Assembly (NCBI RefSeq): GCF_005671395.1
Contig: NZ_CP040428.1
Coordinates: 4,464,001 to 4,528,000 of the forward strand
DNA from: Jejubacter calystegiae
Lineage (GTDB): Bacteria; Pseudomonadota; Gammaproteobacteria; Enterobacterales; Enterobacteriaceae
Reading direction: 5' to 3'
Length of the DNA stretch: 64,000 bases
The notes beneath the pieces are model-generated. The model had not been told where the DNA came from and did not search any database. It saw only the letters and a list, made by a program, of their open reading frames with translations. Shown piece by piece: positions 1 through 6,298 of this stretch. The position numbers and the translations under genes were made by a program. Position 1 is the first letter of the stretch. Each line of letters opens with the position of its first letter.

Positions 1-323
1 ATAGAGGTTAAATCTCCTTGCCCCATCTCATTATCAGAGATAAACCAGTAGTTAACATCTCTGGATGCAAGGCAAAGCCATGACGCCCTATCGTCCTGGT
101 TAACCACTACGTCTGTGGCTTTTGCAATATCTGCAAGACGGCTAAATTCCATTACAAAGATGTCACTGCTAATAATCACATCGGGCACTAAATTTTTATT
201 GGCATCGTGGCTAATAACAGATGAATCATCGTGGTAATAGCTGGCTCCAAAACCCTCCATCTGCATAGCCATCGCAACAGGAGAGACCATAGCAGCAAGC
301 ACAAAAAATAGGAGACGCTTCAT
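1..323 (-). CDS. Partial secreted protein, possible immunity protein of a lost T6SS effector
   Basis: An ATG at 323 opens a reading frame running off the left edge (about 107 codons seen). The N-terminus is a Sec-type signal peptide (MKRLLFFVLAAMVSPVAMA), followed by a polar domain with no motif I recognise. A purine-rich GAGAGTGAA precedes the ATG. The start overlaps the stop of the Tlde1-like relic just upstream in an ATGA arrangement, the coupling expected of an effector/immunity pair. From position and predicted export I infer a periplasmic immunity protein, now orphaned. This is inference; no family match was recognised. Confidence 0.6.
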   Translation of the reverse strand, partial: MKRLLFFVLAAMVSPVAMAMQMEGFGASYYHDDSSVISHDANKNLVPDVIISSDIFVMEFSRLADIAKATDVVVNQDDRASWLCLASRDVNYWFISDNEMGQGDLTS

Positions 324-493
324 TTCACTCTCAACTCCCTGTCACCGCTTGCCCAGATGCTCTTTCTGACGCTGAGAGGAGCGATCATACAACCTTCGGA
401 TGAGTCCAGTGGATGCTTCTCGTTCTCACCATGAATCCACCCTTCCTGTGAATCAGAATAAACAATATTATCATCCAGATAGTACGCGAACTT
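320..493 (-). pseudogene. Chimeric relic: Hcp C-terminus joined to Tlde1-like C-terminus
   Basis: Translated on the minus strand this stretch begins YYLDDNIVYSDSQEGW, which matches the end of the intact Hcp at 1387-1878 (KYLDGNIIHSDSWKG). It runs straight into IHGENEKHPLDSSEGCMIAP, which parallels the catalytic end of the intact Tlde1-like effector at 1012-1374 (IHGEKRPP...ASEGCIIMGP). A TAA stop lies immediately upstream in frame and there is no start. It is therefore the scar of a deletion that fused the 3' ends of an hcp gene and an effector gene. It ends ...ELRVK-TGA, overlapping the start of the partial gene at 1-323. DNA similarity to the hcp 3' end is also visible in the minus-strand copy at about 440-485. 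Confidence 0.7.
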
Positions 494-505
494 TTAGCAT
501 GTCTG

Positions 506-530
506 AAGAAAACCCGGCACCAGCCCGGGC
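506..530 (-). terminator. Probable intrinsic terminator after the immunity gene
   Basis: On the minus strand a short GC stem (CCCGG / CCGGG) is followed by TTTTCTTC. It lies directly downstream of the lipoprotein-like gene ending at 548. The stem is short, so confidence is moderate. Confidence 0.45.
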
Positions 531-547
531 TTATTCTTGTACCAGGG

Positions 548-1015
548 TTACTTCGTTGGGCCCTGTGCCATCTCCAGCCTGTACTCGTCAATAATATACT
601 GCATTGTTCCGAGACATTCCGCTGCCGCTGGGCCAGCCCTTTTAAGTGTCGGTTCCGCCTTCGCAAAATAGGCCTCAACCTGCATCGGCGTAAAATGGGC
701 CATAGCGGGTATGCTGCATATCACTGACATGCCGAAACGTTGTTGTAGGCGATCTGTTCTCTTTTCTAGCGGTGTGGTGGCGTTAATGACAGCTACAGGG
801 TCTTTAATCAACGCCATGCTGATAGCGGTAGTCAGTTCTTCCACTTGTTTAGCGTCAAGGATATCGCCGATACTATCAATCTTCTCTGGCAGCGCCTGGA
901 TCGTTTTCTGGTCTGCCTGTTCTACCTGTCGAAGGTAAGCATTCCATTCGCTTGACGGCGCCATACAAGATGTCGATACAATACAGGCGACCAGAACAAC
1001 GGCACGCCCGATCAC
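548..1015 (-). CDS. Probable lipoprotein, immunity partner of the Tlde1-like effector
   Basis: 155 residues. The N-terminus (MIGRAVVLVACIVSTSCMAP) is a short hydrophobic signal with a lipobox-like V-S-T-S-C, so the product is probably a periplasmic lipoprotein. The rest is mostly helical and charged with no recognised motif. Its ATG overlaps the stop of the upstream L,D-transpeptidase-like effector gene by 4 bases, a typical effector/immunity coupling. Tlde1 effectors act in the target periplasm and their cognate Tldi1 immunity proteins are periplasmic, so the predicted export fits. I infer the immunity role from position and localisation, not from sequence similarity. Confidence 0.65.
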   Translation of the reverse strand: MIGRAVVLVACIVSTSCMAPSSEWNAYLRQVEQADQKTIQALPEKIDSIGDILDAKQVEELTTAISMALIKDPVAVINATTPLEKRTDRLQQRFGMSVICSIPAMAHFTPMQVEAYFAKAEPTLKRAGPAAAECLGTMQYIIDEYRLEMAQGPTK

Positions 1016-1374
1016 CTGACCACCTCCAGAGTGGTATCTGTTGACTGGATTATTTTTCTGCGAATGTTTGGCCCCATGATTATGCAGCCTTCAGAAGCAA
1101 AACCAGGTACCGCTGGTGGTCTTTTTTCGCCATGAATACGGAACAGGGAACGCCCGAACCCCTCGCCTGAAACCTGAGTCAGGGTGATGGTCATCGGCCC
1201 CTTTGAATTTGTATAGCCACCAATGCGCCATGTTCCGCGAGGAATTGGCCCCATGCCTCTAACGTGCTGGCGGTCAGGGTTGTTTTGATTCGTCAAACTT
1301 CCCGAATAACCTTTACCTATTAATTTACCGTTGTGCCATAACTCGCCAGTACTCTGAGAGTATTTCCATGCCAT
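1012..1374 (-). CDS. Tlde1-like T6SS effector (DUF2778, L,D-transpeptidase fold)
   Basis: 120 residues, beginning MAWKYSQSTGELWHNGKLIGKGYSG, the usual opening of the DUF2778/Tlde1 family. The C-terminal half carries the catalytic arrangement of a conserved His (RIHGEK, about residue 89) and a conserved Cys (ASEGCIIMG, about residue 103), as in YkuD-like L,D-transpeptidases. Salmonella Tlde1 cleaves tetrapeptide stems and exchanges D-amino acids in target-cell peptidoglycan after type VI delivery. Here the gene sits 12 bases after an hcp gene and overlaps a probable immunity gene, consistent with Hcp-dependent delivery. No other T6SS structural gene is in the window, so it is an orphan cassette. 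Confidence 0.8.
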   Translation of the reverse strand: MAWKYSQSTGELWHNGKLIGKGYSGSLTNQNNPDRQHVRGMGPIPRGTWRIGGYTNSKGPMTITLTQVSGEGFGRSLFRIHGEKRPPAVPGFASEGCIIMGPNIRRKIIQSTDTTLEVVR

Positions 1375-1386
1375 ATGCCACGCTCC

Positions 1387-1878
1387 CTATGCTGCGCTAC
1401 GCCCTTTCCAGGAATCAGAATGGATAATATTACCGTCCAAATATTTCCAGGTGATTTTCTTGTACATCATTTCTAGTACTTCAAGATGTTCCTGGCGTTC
1501 GTAGGTAGGATCTTTAACATCTTCCATAATAGGCACAACACAGGTAATACGGGCGTTCTCAAGAAGCACGTTAAAATATTCCTCTTCCTGTCCGGCATTA
1601 TTAATTCGATAAAATTTAAGCTCTGCTGATTTTAAAAGCTTTCCTGAACTAACGAATTGATAAAGATAGGGGCTGGATGAGTCCAGCGCTTTGGTGAGGA
1701 TAAAAGGCGCATGTTCACGTGTCGCCGTTATCTTGCCGGACAGATCATCCGTAGGAAGTGATACATCGTGAGCCAGCGCAGTTATTTCTATGCTACCTTC
1801 GCGTTGCTGTATTTCTACAGAGCCTTTGACGGGGTTTCCGGCATCGTCCTTTAACCATAAATAAACAGGTATAGCCAT
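1387..1878 (-). CDS. hcp: Hcp-family T6SS tube protein
   Basis: 163 residues, starting MAIPVYLWLKDDAGNPVKGSVEI, the typical Hcp opening, and ending with the Hcp-like ITWKYLDGNIIHSDSW. Hcp hexamers stack into the tube expelled by type VI secretion and carry small effectors in the lumen. A strong AAAAAGGAG lies 9 bases before the ATG. The effector and immunity genes follow on the same strand with short spacing, so this is an hcp-effector-immunity operon. No sheath, baseplate or ATPase genes are present, so secretion would need a T6SS elsewhere in the genome. The relic at 320-493 shows a second hcp-effector unit once existed downstream. Confidence 0.85.
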   Translation of the reverse strand: MAIPVYLWLKDDAGNPVKGSVEIQQREGSIEITALAHDVSLPTDDLSGKITATREHAPFILTKALDSSSPYLYQFVSSGKLLKSAELKFYRINNAGQEEEYFNVLLENARITCVVPIMEDVKDPTYERQEHLEVLEMMYKKITWKYLDGNIIHSDSWKGRSAA

Positions 1879-2036
1879 TCAATGAACTCCTTTTTCGTAC
1901 CAGAGAGGATAATTATCGCCCTCCGTTCCTTTACAGATGAAACATCATTTGAGACTTTATTGACATAAATCAACTGAAAGCCCACCGGAATTACGGACAG
2001 GGGCCTTCAGCCCGACGTATGGTTATGCATCGATTA

Positions 2037-2426
2037 TCAATGTACCACCACGCCATGCAACCACAGCACCAGATAAACCATATCCGCCGTATCCGTCACC
2101 GTGATATACCAGCGAGGATGCTCATATTCCTCCGCATCCGGCCAACTTTCCTGGCCGCTGACAGTGATCAGTATATTCACTGCCCTGCGTAGCCGCCCTT
2201 CCACCGTCACGGCCGCGCAACTGCTTAATCCGACGCGATGGGGATGGCAGGTGATGGTGGTGGCGCCTGGCAGGCGCCGACGGATTTGTGCGTTCAGCCG
2301 TTGCAGATTCTCCCGGGTGGTGGCCGACACCCGGGGCTCGCCCTGCGGCGGCAGGGTGAACACGTTACCGTCAGGCAGAACCGGTACCGCTTCCGTCTGA
2401 GGCGCCGGATACTTCAGCGTCATCAT
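2037..2426 (-). CDS. Unrecognised ICE-associated protein
   Basis: 129 residues, no signal peptide or membrane segment. The N-terminal third is proline-rich (YPAPQTEAVPVLPDG). The rest is mixed, with two Cys (about residues 60 and 69) and a C-terminus HGVVVH. Its ATG overlaps the stop of the TraC-like ATPase fragment by 4 bases (ATGA), so it belongs to the conjugation operon. I do not recognise the family. It may be one of the small uncharacterised genes of the PAPI-1/ICEHin1056 transfer module. It appears intact, but with the operon disrupted it may not be useful. Confidence 0.5.
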   Translation of the reverse strand: MMTLKYPAPQTEAVPVLPDGNVFTLPPQGEPRVSATTRENLQRLNAQIRRRLPGATTITCHPHRVGLSSCAAVTVEGRLRRAVNILITVSGQESWPDAEEYEHPRWYITVTDTADMVYLVLWLHGVVVH

Positions 2427-3212
2427 GCAGCCTCCTGCTCAACGCTCAGGCCGCGCAGCCTGTCCAGCTTACGGGCCACCCGGACTGCCGCTTCCAGCTC
2501 ACTGCAGTGATGCTCCCGCATCAGCGCCCGGCGCTCCGCCTTCTCATCCTTCTCCGTCATACCCAGCGCCAGATACAGACTCGGCGGTACCGCCCGGAAC
2601 AGCGCCTCGATGCGTTTGGCCAGCACCACCCCTTCCGTATAGCAGCCGGACAGTTTACGGGCCGACAGCAGCACTGCCTCCTGCTCCGGCGTCAGTGCCC
2701 GGAACCGGCTGATATCCTTCACCTCCTCCGGCGGCATGGTGAGACAAATCCACCACTCCGCCATGTTCAGCATCTTCTCGGCAATATCCGGGTAGTCCTT
2801 CAGGTTCTGGGTGGCCAGCCACAGCCAGGCGCCCAGCTTACGCCACATCTTGACCACCCTGGTCATGTACGGCGACAGTAGCGGGTTGACCGTCACGATG
2901 TGCGCCTCATCCACGGCAAATACGATATCGCGGCCAAGATACTGGTCGCGCTCCGCGATGTTGTTAATCATGTTGGTCATCGAGACCATGGTCAGCGCCA
3001 TCTGCGCTTCATAGCCCTCACGGGCCAGGTGCCCCAGATCAATCAGCGTCACATCCGCTTCCGGCCACAGCTCGCCTTCACGGTTAAACAGCTCCGCCTC
3101 AAAGCTGCCGGACTGGGTGAACATGCCCAGCGCCTCCGCCATCTCTGCGGCTTTCGCCCGGCGTTGCGCGTTACGGACGGTGCCGCCTTCCTCCCCTTCA
3201 CCGGCGGCGATA
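2423..3212 (-). pseudogene. 3' fragment of ICE conjugative ATPase gene (TraC/VirB4-like, TIGR03744 type)
   Basis: About 260 residues read as the C-terminal part of a VirB4/TraC-type transfer ATPase: VTLIDLGHLA, a Walker-B-like IVFAVDEAHIV near the middle, then KLGAWLWLATQNLKDYP. The family is normally over 900 residues with an N-terminal Walker A, all missing here. Upstream of about position 3212 the frame becomes nonsense (out-of-frame reading of a RAQPRD-family gene), so the apparent 327-residue frame starting at 3406 is a fusion artefact. In related ICEs about seven transfer genes lie between RAQPRD and this ATPase, so an internal deletion is the likely cause. Non-functional for conjugation. 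Confidence 0.75.
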
Positions 3213-3437
3213 GTCAAAGAAGAAGCGCCCACGCTCTGCCGGATCGGCCTGAGTTGCGGCCACGCGCGCTCGCTCCAGCGAGGCCTGCATCTGATCCAAC
3301 TGACGCAGGACTGAGGCCAGTTCGTCTTTCTCGGCAACCCGGGTTGACGTTGATACGGATAAAGCGGCCAGTAACAGCAGGCTGATGATGCCCGGAATAC
3401 GGGCACCAGGGCGCCAGGCCGGACGGGATGAATTCAT
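3198..3437 (-). pseudogene. Truncated RAQPRD-family ICE protein
   Basis: 79 residues from the ATG at 3437 (GGAGGTG precedes it): a hydrophobic signal segment (GIISLLLLAALSVS) and a helical stretch ELASVLRQLDQMQASLERAR, ending RGRFFFDYRRR-stop. RAQPRD proteins (TIGR01690) of PAPI-1-type ICEs share this plan, with an F-D-Y motif followed by roughly 20 more residues. Here the frame runs into the 3' part of the TraC-like ATPase gene right after F-D-Y and stops. The gene is therefore cut by the same deletion that removed the ATPase N-terminus. Original function: periplasmic accessory factor of the mating apparatus (family knowledge). Confidence 0.7.
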
Positions 3438-3597
3438 ACACACCTCCACAGGAGTTAAAAAGGTGCGTACAGGATGTGCAGGACAGGAGGGACAGTCAGC
3501 GATAAACTCTTTTTGCGATTATGAAAATTTAAAGAAAGAAGAAATGCTTTTATTAGTAACTATCACTCATGATTATCATGAAGTTTTGAACATGAAT

Positions 3598-3630
3598 AAT
3601 AACAGGAGGGATAACATCCCTCCTGTTATT
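3598..3630 (-). terminator. Stem-loop ending the RiPP operon
   Basis: A perfect 14-bp inverted repeat (3598-3611 and 3617-3630, core AACAGGAGGGA) with a 5-base loop lies 34 bases after the stop of the last precursor gene. On the minus strand the following bases are AT-rich but not a clean T-run, so it may act as a terminator or an mRNA 3'-end stabiliser. Confidence 0.65.
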
Positions 3631-3663
3631 AATAAAGTTAATTTAGGATATACTCACTCACTA

Positions 3664-3828
3664 TTATGAAACAATGACCCCCCATTTCCCCCACACGACT
3701 GCTGGGCTCTCAATGGGAGGCAACTCCTCTAACTCATTGATCATTTCATTTAAAAACAAACCATCGTCCAATAATTCCGGTTTATCACACTGGTTCGTTA
3801 TTTCATTACATTTTTTTTCCGCATCCAT
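3664..3828 (-). CDS. RiPP precursor peptide, copy 4 of the tandem array
   Basis: 54 residues from the ATG at 3828, preceded by AAAAGGAGC. The leader is acidic (MDAEKKCNEITNQCDKPELL, then LFLNEMINELEELPPIES) and the C-terminus is PAVVWGKWGVIVS. It differs from copies 2 and 3 at only a few positions, two of them in the core (VVW and GVI instead of VLW and GAI). It is the last gene of the radical SAM / M50 operon and is followed by a 14-bp hairpin. I infer a ribosomally made, radical-SAM-modified peptide; cleavage probably falls in or after the LPPIES stretch. The chemistry of the modification cannot be read from sequence. Confidence 0.8.
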   Translation of the reverse strand: MDAEKKCNEITNQCDKPELLDDGLFLNEMINELEELPPIESPAVVWGKWGVIVS

Positions 3829-3862
3829 TTTTTTGCTCCTTTTGAAAGGTGATCACTCATTA

Positions 3863-4018
3863 TTATGAAACAATAGCCCCCCACTTTCCCCACAAAACAG
3901 CCGGACTCTCAATGGGGGGCAACTCCTCTAACTCATTGATCATTTCATTTAAAAACAAACCATCGTCCAATAATTCCGGTTTATCACACTGGTTCGTTAC
4001 ATTTTTTTCCGCATCCAT
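3863..4018 (-). CDS. RiPP precursor peptide, copy 3 of the tandem array
   Basis: 51 residues. The start is set at 4018, where AAAAGGAGC gives a good ribosome site and the N-terminus aligns with copies 2 and 4; an upstream in-frame ATG at 4045 is rejected. The leader reads MDAEKNVTNQCDKPELL. Compared with the neighbours it has lost 9 bases around the A-tract (7 As instead of 8, plus 8 bases), which keeps the frame and removes the first Cys. The core PAVLWGKWGAIVS is identical to copy 2. Loss of the leader Cys shows that residue is not essential if this copy is functional. Confidence 0.8.
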   Translation of the reverse strand: MDAEKNVTNQCDKPELLDDGLFLNEMINELEELPPIESPAVLWGKWGAIVS

Positions 4019-4051
4019 TTTTTGCTCCTTTTGAAAGGTGATCACTCATTA

Positions 4052-4216
4052 TTATGAAACAATAGCCCCCCACTTTCCCCACAAAACAGCCGGACTCTCA
4101 ATGGGGGGCAACTCCTCTAACTCATTGATCATTTCATTTAAAAACAAACCATCGTCCAATAATTCCGGTTTATCACACTGGTTCGTTATTTCATTACATT
4201 TTTTTTCCGCGTCCAT
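4052..4216 (-). CDS. RiPP precursor peptide, copy 2 of the tandem array
   Basis: 54 residues from the ATG at 4216, preceded by AAAAGGAGTG. Leader MDAEKKCNEITNQCDKPELL, acidic helix-forming middle (LNEMINELEEL), then PPIES and the core PAVLWGKWGAIVS. It is too short for ordinary gene callers. DNA identity to copies 3 and 4 extends through the ribosome binding site and spacer, so the array grew by recent tandem duplication of a unit of about 190-198 bases. It follows the divergent copy 1 by 34 bases in the same operon as the radical SAM and M50 genes. Confidence 0.8.
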   Translation of the reverse strand: MDAEKKCNEITNQCDKPELLDDGLFLNEMINELEELPPIESPAVLWGKWGAIVS

Positions 4217-4250
4217 CTTTTCACTCCTTTTGAAATGCAGTCACTCTCTA

Positions 4251-4406
4251 TTATGGAACCAAAAAACCCCACCTTCCCCATAGGCATGAAGGGCTTTCAA
4301 CTGGAGGAATTTCTTCCAGGTCCGAAATCTCCTTTTCAAAAACAGAGGCGCTGTCAAATACATCATCATCATCATCGAGTAAGGCAACTTGTTTAGCTTG
4401 TTTCAT
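4251..4406 (-). CDS. RiPP precursor peptide, divergent copy 1
   Basis: 51 residues from the ATG at 4406, with AAGGAG before it and only 13 bases after the M50 protease stop. The leader is different (MKQAKQVALLDDDDDVFDSA) and includes a GAT microsatellite coding five Asp. The second half aligns with the other three copies: E-x-x-x-LEE-x-PP-x-ESPSCLWGRWGFLVP. The conserved positions across all four are LEE, PP, ESP, then W-G-K/R-W-G and a hydrophobic pair before the last residue. This covariation is the main evidence that the W-G-K/R-W-G end is the functional core and that these are precursor peptides rather than chance frames. Confidence 0.8.
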   Translation of the reverse strand: MKQAKQVALLDDDDDVFDSASVFEKEISDLEEIPPVESPSCLWGRWGFLVP

Positions 4407-4419
4407 AAAAACTCCTTAA

Positions 4420-5154
4420 CTACATTTCAGATATATAGCCAAATAATAATAACAACCACACTATGGAAATAACAACCATTATTGCTACCTCCAACACCTT
4501 TATAAACGCATTTGTTTTCCTACTTAGATTCACCTTCAGAATCATACTATTCATTAATATATTATAACCATCATTTTTTATAATAGGGAGCGGTATCAAG
4601 TTAGATAATGTCATAAACAGCACTGGAGGAATTAAATAATTAAGTTCTTTTGCAAATACAGCAACCCCCCAACAAATAAAGATATTAATCAATATACCAG
4701 AATAACATACACACGCCCCTCTAAATCTTGACAGGATATATACATCTGACGTATCAACCTTTATCATTGGAAAAATAAGAAAAAAACTAACCCTAATTTT
4801 CCCAGATACACCACCAAAAAAACGCAATACAGAAATATGTGCAATCTCATGAAAAACAACATTCCCCATAAGAAACAAAAAAGCAAGGCAGGCCTGCAAA
4901 TTTGAATGTGGAACATCATAATTTATACTCATTAATTGTATTAACATATATATTGAAAGAAATATCAAAAGCAAGAAAACAATATCACTATAACCAAATC
5001 TAATGACTCTTGCAGTGATATCATAATTTCTCCTTGAGAAATAAAACTTCCGCTTATAGTAAAATGTATTATTACTACAATCTTTGATATAACAATCTCC
5101 ATTCTTATTTTCAAGAATGATAAATTTACCGAAATTAAAAAGAAGATCCGCCAT
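4420..5154 (-). CDS. M50-family membrane metalloprotease of the RiPP operon (YydH-like)
   Basis: 244 residues using the ATG at 5154, which has a GGGGGG ribosome site; the in-frame ATG at 5193 lies inside the radical SAM gene and lacks one. A hydrophobic segment spans about residues 57-76. The zinc motif H-E-I-A-H is at 102-106 inside a second hydrophobic stretch, two further membrane segments follow (about 150-168 and 172-192), with N-L-I-P...N-D-G at 185-196, the second-ligand motif of site-2-type proteases, and a last segment near 220-241. All catalytic residues are present. The start overlaps the radical SAM stop by 20 bases (translational coupling). By analogy with Bacillus YydH it probably cleaves the modified precursor at the membrane; inferred from context. 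It is visibly AT-rich compared with the neighbouring ICE genes. Confidence 0.8.
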   Translation of the reverse strand: MADLLFNFGKFIILENKNGDCYIKDCSNNTFYYKRKFYFSRRNYDITARVIRFGYSDIVFLLLIFLSIYMLIQLMSINYDVPHSNLQACLAFLFLMGNVVFHEIAHISVLRFFGGVSGKIRVSFFLIFPMIKVDTSDVYILSRFRGACVCYSGILINIFICWGVAVFAKELNYLIPPVLFMTLSNLIPLPIIKNDGYNILMNSMILKVNLSRKTNAFIKVLEVAIMVVISIVWLLLLFGYISEM

Positions 5155-6103
5155 ACACCCCCCTTTTCGATAATAAAAAACCAATTCTTTCATCTATATA
5201 CTTTTTTGTTTTAATAACATTACTCGGAGAAAACAACAAACCACACAACTCACAAACATTCACAACTTTACTTGGTATTTTTATATCCGTATTCTCTTTA
5301 ACCCATAAAACAAAATCACCCATGCATTCATTTCTCAATAAATACAATGCAGAATTATTCTTTAATTTATAAAGAGCCGAGTGTAAATTTATATCATAAA
5401 AATTCCCAACGTTCAGAACAGAGTCAAATATAGTTTGAGAACAACATGGATATATATTCCCATCATAGGAAACAACAAAGCTTGAACCATAATGACATCG
5501 TGTTTTCCCAGGAGTGACTTTCCTATCAAAATCATCAAGGGAGAAAGTTTTACTTGCTCCGCCTACCGGCAAACAAGGTATAATATTCACAGGAATATTA
5601 TTTAAATCTTCAGCCATTTTGTCTATCAGGTCACCAATTTTTTCATTTTTTATTTTAACCAGTGACACATCACAATTGAGACCTATCTCATTGCACGCCT
5701 TCAGGACATTATTAACACACTCCGTCTCAACATACTTACTATGATAATTATCATGGCTTACTGTTAACTTAACAACACCATTTTCCTTTAGTTCACTTAA
5801 CCTATCAAGAGCTTTATTATAGCTCGCTGCCCAATAGCCATTAGTGATGGTTCTTACTCGTTTACCACAATCTTTTGCAAGAGCACACAAATCTAATAAT
5901 TTCCTATACTCTAAAAATGGCTCCCCTCCGGTGAAAGATACATCTGTAATACAAGAAATTTCTTTTGACTCAATAACATACTTTCTAATTCTATTGATGT
6001 CCAGGCGTTCTACACTTTCTGGATTAGATTCAAAGCAACACATCGCACAAGACGCATTACATTTTTTGTGTAAAACAAAAACCATGTTTTTATATATACA
6101 CAT
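5135..6103 (-). CDS. Radical SAM peptide maturase (YydG-like epimerase or C-C crosslinking enzyme)
   Basis: 322 residues from the ATG at 6103, chosen because AAGGGA lies 7 bases upstream; longer in-frame starts (to 6181, GTG) have no ribosome site. The [4Fe-4S]/SAM motif C-N-A-S-C-A-M-C is at residues 15-22, immediately followed by another Cys and Phe, and G-G-E-P is at 59-62. A C-terminal Cys set (TRCHYG, YPCCSQ, NECMG, CELCG) suggests auxiliary-cluster or catalytic thiols. Length and the CNASC..CCF signature resemble Bacillus YydG, which epimerises Val and Ile in YydF; that is recollection, not a search. Substrates are presumably the four peptides encoded downstream. First gene of the operon, with no transporter adjacent. 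Confidence 0.8.
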   Translation of the reverse strand: MCIYKNMVFVLHKKCNASCAMCCFESNPESVERLDINRIRKYVIESKEISCITDVSFTGGEPFLEYRKLLDLCALAKDCGKRVRTITNGYWAASYNKALDRLSELKENGVVKLTVSHDNYHSKYVETECVNNVLKACNEIGLNCDVSLVKIKNEKIGDLIDKMAEDLNNIPVNIIPCLPVGGASKTFSLDDFDRKVTPGKTRCHYGSSFVVSYDGNIYPCCSQTIFDSVLNVGNFYDINLHSALYKLKNNSALYLLRNECMGDFVLWVKENTDIKIPSKVVNVCELCGLLFSPSNVIKTKKYIDERIGFLLSKRGVYGGSSF

Positions 6104-6298
6104 ATTATAATCCCTTATGTATTTCCTAAGTTTCATCTTAATATGCATGTGGGAACTACGTAAAAAAATGATCCTGATCACTTTTTATACAATAAATGTT
6201 CAAATAACCATCACCCCTGACTCGCCAGTAACCGTTGTTACGGGGCTTGTCTGCTGACGGGAGCGCACAAAAGCAAGTTTTGTACGCCCCCGGCCAGC

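Larger units (their letters stand above)
3664..4216 (-). repeat. Three tandem precursor-gene units
   Basis: Three direct repeats of about 190-198 bases, each holding a ribosome binding site, one precursor gene and a spacer with TGATCACC. Units are nearly identical; differences are a 9-base indel at the A-tract and scattered substitutions. The periodicity comes from coding units. Not a CRISPR: units are long, coding and near-identical with no unique spacers. Confidence 0.9.

Noticed and set aside
2423..3406. Single 327-residue ATPase gene
   Set aside because: The N-terminal 65 residues are an out-of-frame reading of the RAQPRD gene; only the C-terminal part is ATPase-like.
3664..4216. Regular direct repeats that could be a CRISPR array
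   Set aside because: Units are about 190-198 bases, coding and near-identical throughout, without unique spacers or cas genes.
3674..4283. Three plus-strand ORFs with repeated MITHYYETIAPHFPHKTAG-like starts
   Set aside because: They are antisense shadows of the minus-strand precursor genes; no ribosome sites on the plus strand, whereas every minus-strand copy has one and forms an operon with maturation genes.
5135..6181. Longer 348-residue radical SAM start (GTG at 6181)
   Set aside because: The added 26 residues are not preceded by a ribosome site; the ATG at 6103 has AAGGGA at proper spacing and puts the Cys motif at the usual distance.
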